Shown here: piece by piece, positions 42,710 to 48,312 of the stretch
Position numbering within the stretch: the first letter of the stretch is position 1
How the letters are laid out: the number at the start of each line of letters is the position of its first letter
Assembly (NCBI RefSeq): GCF_900302465.1
Contig: NZ_OMOR01000004.1
Coordinates: 1-48,312 of the forward strand
DNA length: 48,312 nucleotides
Direction of reading: 5' to 3'
Origin: Ascidiaceihabitans donghaensis
GTDB taxonomy: Bacteria > Pseudomonadota > Alphaproteobacteria > Rhodobacterales > Rhodobacteraceae
Translations under genes and position numbers: made by a program
The notes under the pieces: model-generated
The model's database searches: none
What the model was told of the DNA's origin: nothing
What the model saw: only the letters and a program-made list of their open reading frames with translations

Positions 42710-43866
42710 ACATGGGTATCAGCACTGAAGAAACGCAGATCATCAAAGACATCCTGGCGCATGTGGAACAGGGCACCACCGACATGCAGCCCGAATTGAT
42801 GCGCAATCCTGTCTCGACATACACAGATCCCGACGTGCTGGCCAAAGAAATGGATACCCTGTTTCGCAAGTTCCCGATCATCATGGGCCATTCAGAACAA
42901 CTGCCCGAACCTGCGTCTTACTTCACCAACGATGAACTTGGTGTGCCGTTGCTGATCACACGCAACAATGACGGTGTGGTCAAGGCGTTCATGAACGTCT
43001 GCCGTCACCGTGGTGCGCGTCTGACGGATGGGGCTTGCGGCAAGGTCAAGACGTTTTCCTGCCCTTATCACAAATGGACCTATGATCTGAACGGCGCCTT
43101 GCGGGGTTTGCCCCATGCTGCGGGTTTTGGCGACATCGACAAAGGCGATCTGGGACTGATCGAATTGCCCGCCTTCGAGCGGTTCGGCCTGATCTGGGTG
43201 CGCCCGTCTGCCAGCGAAGACGAGATCGACATCGACGCATGGCTTGCCCCTATGGCCGAGCAGCTGGGGGGCTTGGGGCTTGAATCCCATACCGTGTTCA
43301 AAGCATGGTCATTGGACCGCAAAATGAATTGGCATCTGGCGCTTGAGGGCTTTCAGGAATCCTATCACTTTTGTGGCGCGCACGAACACACGGCTTGTTC
43401 TGCCTATCTCGACAATCAAAGTTCTTGGGTCGATAAATATCCGCATGTACGTCATTCCGTGCCCCTGCCGACCATTGAAGAACTGAAAGGCAAAGCGCCC
43501 GAAGACTGGCAGCACCGTCCCTATTTCATGACGCAAAATTATCTGTTTCCCTGCAACTATGTGCAGGTGATGACGGATCACGTCTACATTCACACCATCA
43601 TTCCGACAGGGGTGGATACGTGTATTTTCAAATGTATGATGCTGATCCCCGAAGCCCCGCAATCCGACAAGGCGGAGCGCTATTGGGAAAAGAATTACCA
43701 AGTGATCCGCACCGTGTTTGGCGAAGACTTCGAGATCGGTGAAAACATCCAAAAGGGTTTGAACACAGGCGCTAACACCGAATTTCTGTTCGGACGTTAC
43801 GAGACCGGTTTGCAATTGGGCACAAAAGCCATCCACGATGCCTTGGACGGGCGATTGACAGCGTAG
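42706..43866 (+). CDS. Rieske oxygenase alpha subunit (ring-hydroxylating type)
   Basis: Non-haem iron oxygenase of 386 aa. Rieske ligands are in NVCRHRGARL and CPYHKWTYD (about residues 97-126). The catalytic domain carries FQESYHFCGAHEH (about residue 220) with the His pair for the mononuclear iron. The C-terminal GLNTGANTEFLFGRYETGLQ is common in RHO alpha subunits of the choline-monooxygenase/salicylate 5-hydroxylase-like group. No small beta subunit, ferredoxin or reductase is adjacent. The start overlaps the preceding stop; a second ATG at 42712 is equally plausible. It is convergent with the deaminase gene, eight bases away. Confidence 0.9.
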   Translation: MNMGISTEETQIIKDILAHVEQGTTDMQPELMRNPVSTYTDPDVLAKEMDTLFRKFPIIMGHSEQLPEPASYFTNDELGVPLLITRNNDGVVKAFMNVCRHRGARLTDGACGKVKTFSCPYHKWTYDLNGALRGLPHAAGFGDIDKGDLGLIELPAFERFGLIWVRPSASEDEIDIDAWLAPMAEQLGGLGLESHTVFKAWSLDRKMNWHLALEGFQESYHFCGAHEHTACSAYLDNQSSWVDKYPHVRHSVPLPTIEELKGKAPEDWQHRPYFMTQNYLFPCNYVQVMTDHVYIHTIIPTGVDTCIFKCMMLIPEAPQSDKAERYWEKNYQVIRTVFGEDFEIGENIQKGLNTGANTEFLFGRYETGLQLGTKAIHDALDGRLTA

Positions 43867-43874
43867 CGTCGCGT

Positions 43875-44318
43875 TTATTCGGCGATGTCTTCGGCCCACA
43901 GCTCGGGCTTTTCTTCAATGAACCGCTGCATCAAAGCAGTGCAGTCCGGGTCGTCTGCGATGATGACTTCAACGCCTTTGGAGCGCAGGAAATCTTCGTT
44001 GCCGCCAAACGTGTTATTTTCCCCGATCACCACGCGCGGGATGCCAAATTGGATGATGGTGCCTGAACACATCATGCAAGGGCTTAGTGACGTATAAAGT
44101 GTGGTGTCCCGGTAGGTCTTTTGCCGCCCCGCCTTGCGCAGCGCATCCATTTCGCCGTGTGCGATGGGGTCGCCTTTTTGCACACGCTGGTTGCGGCCTT
44201 GTGAAACAACTTCGCCCCCGCGCGCCAGCACTGAACCGATGGGGCAGCCGCCTTCATCAAAACCGGCTTTTGCCTCTTCATAGGCGATGCGCAGCAGGCG
44301 GGTGTCGTCAGCGTTCAT
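43875..44318 (-). CDS. Cytosine deaminase, yeast (Fcy1) type
   Basis: Zinc deaminase of 147 aa. The zinc ligands and catalytic Glu are in HGEMDAL (about residues 53-59) and SPCMMCSGT (about 80-88). It matches the yeast cytosine deaminase from memory along its length: IAYEEAKAGFDEGGCPIG, QKGDPIAHGE, DTTLYTSLSPC, FGIPRVVIGENN and a C-terminal FIEEKPELWAEDIAE. This is not the bacterial CodA amidohydrolase type. The related fold also gives guanine or other nucleobase deaminases, so the base is likely but not proven to be cytosine or an analogue. The ATG overlaps the deacetylase stop by four bases; it closes the Pot-type operon. Confidence 0.85.
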   Translation of the reverse strand: MNADDTRLLRIAYEEAKAGFDEGGCPIGSVLARGGEVVSQGRNQRVQKGDPIAHGEMDALRKAGRQKTYRDTTLYTSLSPCMMCSGTIIQFGIPRVVIGENNTFGGNEDFLRSKGVEVIIADDPDCTALMQRFIEEKPELWAEDIAE

Positions 44319-45211
44319 TTGGGCGTATCCTTCAGAATGGGGCCATCGTAATAGGGCAAGCGGTCCACGAACGGGCGCCACAGACCCTGTTTTTGCAAGT
44401 TGTCCATATGATCTGCGATTTCGTCCAAAGTCGCAAACCAAACATCTTTCGTCTCGCGCGTTTTGGCGATCCAGGCTTCTACCTGCTTCCATCGCGCCAG
44501 ACGGCCCGTGAGGAACGGGTGAATGATCAGCATAAAGAATCCGCCCGCATCATACTGCGCCTCGAATTCTTCCCAGAACCCGGAAAGGCCGTGCGATGGC
44601 CCAGCCACCGGCATCATATACCCGATTTCGTCGTAATGTGCGAAGAGCGGCCAATCATCGGTGCCCCAATGGACAGGCATTTCATAAAGCGCCCCCTGTT
44701 TGGTTTGTAGCTGGTAGGGAATGTCATCGCCCATCATTGAACTGTCATAGCGCATCCCGTGTTCGATCATCAGATCAACGACCTCTTGGGTGATGTTGTA
44801 GACGGGTGCACGGTAGCCGGTGGGGTGTTGACCGCAAATTCGTTGATGCACGTCCAATGTGCGTTCAAACCATGTGCGCTGCTGCCCGCGTGTCTTGATG
44901 GGGTCTTCGTGCAGATAGCCGTGGTGTCCGATTTCATGGCCGTCTTTCAGGATGGCCTCGGCGACATCGGGGTAGGTTTCCAGACACCAACCGGGGATGA
45001 AAAACGACTGCTTCAGCTCAAACCTACGATAGGTGTCGAGGATGCGGGGCAGGGCGACCATTGGCCCGTAGCGTCCCATGGAAATAGGATAGAGCCGGTC
45101 GTGGCTGTCTTCGGGTTTTGCGATGTGGATCAGGCTGTCGGCGTCCATATCAAACGTGATTGCAACGGCGCATTTGGCCCCGTTTGGCCAAGGGATCGGA
45201 TTGCGGATCAT
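44315..45211 (-). CDS. Polysaccharide-deacetylase-fold hydrolase (PuuE-like)
   Basis: NodB-fold hydrolase of 298 aa. AVAITFDMDADS holds the catalytic Asp and metal Asp (about residues 17-24), GHEIGHHGYLHED holds the metal His pair (about 85-95), TGYRAPVYN is motif 3, and LIIHPFLTGR near the end holds the last His. Members of this fold act on chitin, peptidoglycan or cyclic amides such as allantoin (PuuE). Linked to a nucleobase deaminase and a small-molecule importer, a role in opening a cyclic ureide or amide is more probable than polysaccharide work. This is inference. The start overlaps the ATPase stop by four bases. Confidence 0.87.
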   Translation of the reverse strand: MIRNPIPWPNGAKCAVAITFDMDADSLIHIAKPEDSHDRLYPISMGRYGPMVALPRILDTYRRFELKQSFFIPGWCLETYPDVAEAILKDGHEIGHHGYLHEDPIKTRGQQRTWFERTLDVHQRICGQHPTGYRAPVYNITQEVVDLMIEHGMRYDSSMMGDDIPYQLQTKQGALYEMPVHWGTDDWPLFAHYDEIGYMMPVAGPSHGLSGFWEEFEAQYDAGGFFMLIIHPFLTGRLARWKQVEAWIAKTRETKDVWFATLDEIADHMDNLQKQGLWRPFVDRLPYYDGPILKDTPK

Positions 45212-46293
45212 GTTTCGTTCAAGACGTGTGCGCTGGCGGTGTCCCATGACAGCCAAATTTCGTCACCGCTGTGCAAGTCGAATTTTGACAGTTCGCGTTC
45301 TTGCATCTGCACTTTGAATTCCTGACCTTCGGCGTCTTCAAGGAACAGTGTGACCATGGAGCCTACGAACTCTTCCGAGATCAGTTTGCAGAACGCTTTG
45401 TTTTCGCCCGTCGGTTCTTTCATCGAGATGTGGACCAGATCGGCGGAAATCACGAAGCTGGCAGGGTGGTCTTGAACCAATGCCACGTCATTTGTTGGCA
45501 CAGTGAAATCACCCGATGCGGTGGCAATGCGGGCTGTACTGTCTTTCACGGATGCGACGGTGCCGGTCAGGATGTTATTGCGGCCCACGAATTCCGCCAC
45601 GAACTGGTTTGCAGGCGCGCGATAGATGTCTTTTGGGGTGCCAATCTGGGCAATTTCGCCTTTGCCCATGATAATGACGCGATCGGCCATGGCGAAGGCC
45701 TCGGACTGCGAATGGGTGACGTAGACAAAGGTGATGCCAAGTTCGCGTTGCAGATCGGTCAGGACGGCTTGCATACGGATGACCAGATGCGCATCAAGGG
45801 CTGATAGCGGTTCGTCCAGAAGCAGAATTTGCGGCTCCATCACCAGCGACCGCGCAAGCGCCACGCGCTGCTTTTGCCCGCCCGACAGGGTGGAAATGTC
45901 GCGGTCTGCAAACTCCAGAATGCCCATCTTTTCCAGCCATTTCAGTGCGCGCGTTTTGCGTTCCTCTTTGCCAACGCCGCGCATCTTCAGGCCAAACTCC
46001 ACGTTTTCCTGTGCGCTGAGAAAGGGAAACAAAGCCAGCGATTGCCAGACCAGCGGTGTGTCGCGTTCATGCGGGGGCACATCGTTCATCAGCTGGCCGT
46101 TCAGGCGGATTTCGCCTTTGCTGGGGGCGTCCAAGCCCGCCAACATGCGCAGCGTTGTGGTTTTACCACAGCCCGAGGGCCCCATAATGGCTAAAAATTC
46201 GCCTTCGCGGATTTCAAAGTCCAGTTCTTTAACGGCGACGAAGCTGTCAAAGCTTTTTTGGACTTTATCAAAGACGACAAGAGGTTCTGTCAT
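45208..46293 (-). CDS. PotA-type ABC transporter ATPase
   Basis: ATPase of 361 aa. Walker A GPSGCGKTT (about residues 36-44), ABC signature LSGGQKQRVALAR, Walker B ILLLDEPLSALD and the switch His in VTHSQSEAF are intact. The C-terminal 100 residues form a TOBE-type domain (FVGRNNILTGTVASVKD onward) as in PotA and related importers. It overlaps the permease gene upstream and the deacetylase gene downstream by four bases each, so all are one unit. The ligand follows from the binding protein and remains unknown. Confidence 0.93.
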   Translation of the reverse strand: MTEPLVVFDKVQKSFDSFVAVKELDFEIREGEFLAIMGPSGCGKTTTLRMLAGLDAPSKGEIRLNGQLMNDVPPHERDTPLVWQSLALFPFLSAQENVEFGLKMRGVGKEERKTRALKWLEKMGILEFADRDISTLSGGQKQRVALARSLVMEPQILLLDEPLSALDAHLVIRMQAVLTDLQRELGITFVYVTHSQSEAFAMADRVIIMGKGEIAQIGTPKDIYRAPANQFVAEFVGRNNILTGTVASVKDSTARIATASGDFTVPTNDVALVQDHPASFVISADLVHISMKEPTGENKAFCKLISEEFVGSMVTLFLEDAEGQEFKVQMQERELSKFDLHSGDEIWLSWDTASAHVLNET

Positions 46294-47090
46294 GGGCGGA
46301 TGCTTTTCAGTTGGCGGCCGGCAAAGAATACTTGTGCCAGCACGACGAGGGTCATGGAAATAAGAAACACAAATGTGCCAATGGCGTTGACTTGTGGATC
46401 GATGTTGCCTTGCACGATCTCAAGAACAACCACAGGCAGGGTTTTGTTCAGGCCCGAGACAAACCACGACACAGCAAATTCATCAAATGAGACGGCGGCT
46501 GTCAGAAACAAAGCGGACGCAATCGCGGGTTTGCAAAACGGGATGATGACATGGCGCATGGTTTGCCATTCAGATCCGCCAAGATTCCAAGCTGCGGCTT
46601 CCAAGTCGGGGTCCATCTGGTTCAGCCGCAGCCGGATTACAGCCATCGCAAAAGGGGCCGTCAGAACGCTGTGCGCGATGACGATGGAATAAAGCTGCCC
46701 TGACATGCCGATTTTGGAAAACCACGCCAGCATGGCCAACGCCATGATGATCAGGGGAATGGTGGGGGGCAACAGGATCAACGCAAGGTAAGGGCCTTTG
46801 AAACGAAAGTTGTAGCGAAAGTCCGAATAGGCCGTGCAAAACCCAAGAAACGTGGCAATCAGGGCCGTAGACGTAGACACAATCAAGCTGTTTAGAGCCG
46901 CTTCCCACACGTCCGGGTCTGCAAAAATCTTTTCGTACCATTCGGTCGAAAAGTCGCCCAGAGGGATCGTTGGGAAGCGTTGCGAGTTGAATGAAAAGAT
47001 CATGCTGAAGATGATCGGCGCAAACACAAAGGCAAAGACCAATGCCACGTATAGGCCAAGCATCACATTGACAGGACGGCTTGTGTTCAT
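46290..47090 (-). CDS. PotC-type ABC transporter permease
   Basis: Inner-membrane permease of 266 aa with six hydrophobic helices. The EAA loop, LEAAAWNLGGSEWQTMRHVIIPFCKPAI (about residues 168-195), couples to the ATPase. FNSQRFPTIPLGDFSTEWYEKIF in the first periplasmic loop is characteristic of PotC. I start at the ATG at 47090, which overlaps the PotB-type stop; longer readings give a non-membrane, His-rich N-terminus. It forms the channel with the PotB-type permease. Confidence 0.92.
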   Translation of the reverse strand: MNTSRPVNVMLGLYVALVFAFVFAPIIFSMIFSFNSQRFPTIPLGDFSTEWYEKIFADPDVWEAALNSLIVSTSTALIATFLGFCTAYSDFRYNFRFKGPYLALILLPPTIPLIIMALAMLAWFSKIGMSGQLYSIVIAHSVLTAPFAMAVIRLRLNQMDPDLEAAAWNLGGSEWQTMRHVIIPFCKPAIASALFLTAAVSFDEFAVSWFVSGLNKTLPVVVLEIVQGNIDPQVNAIGTFVFLISMTLVVLAQVFFAGRQLKSIRP

Positions 47091-47950
47091 TTCGCGCCCT
47101 TTCGCTTGCGGTAGGCCAGCGCGATGCCGGTGAAAGCGATGGCAAACAATGTTCCCATCATCATGATCGCCACCACGGCAGCCCGCGGCCATTGCTGCCC
47201 TGATTTGGTTGTATCAAGAATCAGGATCGGCAATGTCGGTTCTTGTGACCCGCCCAGATAGAAGGGGGCCACGAAATCCCCGAACGACAGGATAAAGCAA
47301 AAGATCGCGGCAATGATCAGCCCCGTTTTCGACAGCGGAAGGATCACCTGCCAGATCGTCGCCAAGGGTTTGCAGCCCAGATTGCGCGCCGCCTCGATCA
47401 GGTTTTTGTCGATGTTGGCCATCGTCACAGTTTGCAAGATCACAACCAGCGGCAAGGTCAGCGTCATATACCCCACAAGCGTACCGAAATTGGTGTTCAG
47501 CATCGTATAGGGCCCAAGGCCGACGTACCCCAGCATCCCGTTCACCACGCCGCTCTCTGACAAAATCACAAACCATGAAAAGGTGCGCACCAGATAGCTT
47601 GTGAAGAAGGGAATAATCAGCAGGAAGATCGCCCAACGTCGGGTGGCGTCACTGGCGCGAAACGCCAATGCAAACGCGGCAGGAAAGGCGATACACATCG
47701 CGCAAACTGTCGCTGCTGCGGCAATGAAAATGGTGTACCAATAGCTGTCCCAGAAGTATCCGCGCGACAGCATCTTTGACCAGTTCACAAATTCGAACGC
47801 CTCTGTCATGCGGTAGTTTCTCACCAGGAAAAACGACATCGCCACCATGAACAGAACGGGGCCCACAAAGAAGATAAACTGCCAGATGATGATCGGCAGA
47901 CGCCACGTTATGGCATACAAGCTGAAAAGGCGGCGCGGTTTGGCAGGCAT
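47087..47950 (-). CDS. PotB-type ABC transporter permease
   Basis: Inner-membrane permease of 287 aa with six helices; FFVGPVLFMVAMSFFLVRNY opens the membrane part and the EAA loop is LIEAARNLGCKPLATIWQVILPLSKTGLI. IPFFTSYLVRTFSWFVIL is a PotB family segment. I take the ATG at 47950; a GTG three codons upstream (47959) is possible and neither has a strong ribosome-binding site. A hairpin with T-run lies between it and the binding-protein gene, so it may be expressed at a lower level than that gene. Confidence 0.92.
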   Translation of the reverse strand: MPAKPRRLFSLYAITWRLPIIIWQFIFFVGPVLFMVAMSFFLVRNYRMTEAFEFVNWSKMLSRGYFWDSYWYTIFIAAAATVCAMCIAFPAAFALAFRASDATRRWAIFLLIIPFFTSYLVRTFSWFVILSESGVVNGMLGYVGLGPYTMLNTNFGTLVGYMTLTLPLVVILQTVTMANIDKNLIEAARNLGCKPLATIWQVILPLSKTGLIIAAIFCFILSFGDFVAPFYLGGSQEPTLPILILDTTKSGQQWPRAAVVAIMMMGTLFAIAFTGIALAYRKRKGAK

Positions 47951-47972
47951 AAAAGACACTCAGTCTATGGGT

Positions 47973-47999
47973 CAAAAAGAGGCAACGCTATGGTTGCCT
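47973..47999 (-). terminator. Attenuator-like hairpin between binding-protein and permease genes
   Basis: Read on the minus strand, AGGCAAC (47999-47993) and GTTGCCT (47986-47980) form a 7-base stem with a 6-base loop, followed by CTTTTTG. It looks like a weak intrinsic terminator inside the operon. Partial termination here would give more binding protein than permease, a common arrangement in ABC importers. Confidence 0.65.
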
Positions 48000-48024
48000 G
48001 CTTTCCAGTTTTTCGGAACCCAAA

Positions 48025-48312
48025 TCAGGCGTTTTTATATTCGGACCAGAAGTCGTTCCAATCCTCAAGACCCTGCTGTTGCGGGATGTCGCGGTAGTGG
48101 ATGCGGCCTTCCTTGATCAGCGTGATGGGGTCTTGCGGATCACCATCAATCTGGTGGGACCGAGTGGCTTCGGCCAAATCAGCTTCGATCAGGGCGGCGC
48201 GGCCCGCTTTGGTCACGCAGAAGCCGGGGTAGGCCGCCATTTGGGCGGATTTGACCTGACCGGCAGGCGACATCATGTATTGGATGAAGTCTTTGACCTG
48301 ATCTGCTTTTTC
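48025..48312 (-). CDS. PotD-type ABC substrate-binding protein, C-terminal part
   Basis: C-terminal 95 residues of the binding protein that starts at 979. It reads in the same frame through the 127-base overlap and stops at 48025. The segment includes MMSPAGQVKSAQMAAYPGF and ends DWNDFWSEYKNA, typical of the C-terminal lobe of PotD-like proteins. Stop codon and permease start are separated by about 70 bases that contain a hairpin with a T-run (47973-47999). Taken alone in the linear window it would look like a fragment; it is not a pseudogene. Confidence 0.9.
   Translation of the reverse strand, partial: EKADQVKDFIQYMMSPAGQVKSAQMAAYPGFCVTKAGRAALIEADLAEATRSHQIDGDPQDPITLIKEGRIHYRDIPQQQGLEDWNDFWSEYKNA
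48186..48312. repeat. Terminal direct repeat, right copy (circular-contig overlap)
   Basis: Exact copy of bases 1-127. Removing one copy closes the molecule. See the left copy for the reasoning. Confidence 0.93.

Noticed and set aside
1-48312. Known defence systems such as CRISPR-Cas, CBASS, Gabija or gasdermin-protease operons
   Set aside because: No nuclease, nucleotidyltransferase, gasdermin-like pore protein or repeat-spacer array was recognised. The caspase, trypsin-like and CHAT proteins here are exported, unlike those systems.
1-48312. Conjugation or transposition genes
   Set aside because: No relaxase, coupling protein, type IV secretion component, transposase or integrase motif was found in any frame I examined, so mobility would depend on helper functions.

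Overview
The window is a circular replicon cut open. Its last 127 bases (48186-48312) repeat its first 127 (1-127) exactly, so the unit circle is about 48,185 bp. One gene, a Tat-exported binding protein, runs in frame across the junction. Iteron-like repeats, a Rep_3-type initiator and divergent parA-parB genes with nearby palindromes (31866-35752) identify it as a low-copy plasmid. Fairly GC-rich DNA, the parA-parB/Rep_3 backbone and the catabolic cargo (LIV and Pot ABC transporters, Rieske oxygenases) suggest an alphaproteobacterium, most likely of the marine Roseobacter group (Rhodobacterales). That assignment is an inference. I see no relaxase, type IV secretion genes, transposase, integrase, tRNA, rRNA or CRISPR array.

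Region 1 (about 43.9 kb to 5.4 kb, across the junction) looks like uptake and metabolism of a nitrogenous, perhaps nucleobase-like compound. It holds a Pot-type ABC transporter, a polysaccharide-deacetylase-fold hydrolase and a cytosine deaminase resembling the yeast enzyme, all in one overlapping operon. A LysR regulator, a BtpA-like TIM barrel, an APRT-like phosphoribosyltransferase, a small K+ channel and an FAD oxidoreductase follow. Region 2 (5.6-19.9 kb) is a CoA-linked catabolic island: AraC regulator, acyl-CoA dehydrogenase, a complete LIV-type ABC transporter with a long-chain acyl-CoA ligase, a molybdopterin oxidoreductase, an aldehyde dehydrogenase and an Old Yellow Enzyme. Region 4 (38.9-43.9 kb) has two Rieske oxygenases, a second acyl-CoA ligase and a nitronate-monooxygenase-like enzyme, with no oxygenase reductase.

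Region 3 (20.0-31.9 kb and 35.8-38.9 kb, on both sides of the par/rep genes) is the most unusual part. A seven-gene minus-strand run reads S1C/PDZ protease, response regulator, histidine kinase, patatin-like lipoprotein, caspase-like protease, chymotrypsin-fold zymogen, small secreted beta-domain protein. Facing it is a second small secreted protein plus a second caspase-like protease. On the other side of rep lies an exported CHAT protease paired with an exported helical protein. All nine non-regulatory products carry export signals. I interpret this as an envelope proteolytic cascade under two-component control with a membrane-directed lipase as a possible effector, either a cell-death, defence or stress module, or a plasmid-stabilising one. 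The parts are visible in the sequence; the cascade and its purpose are inference.
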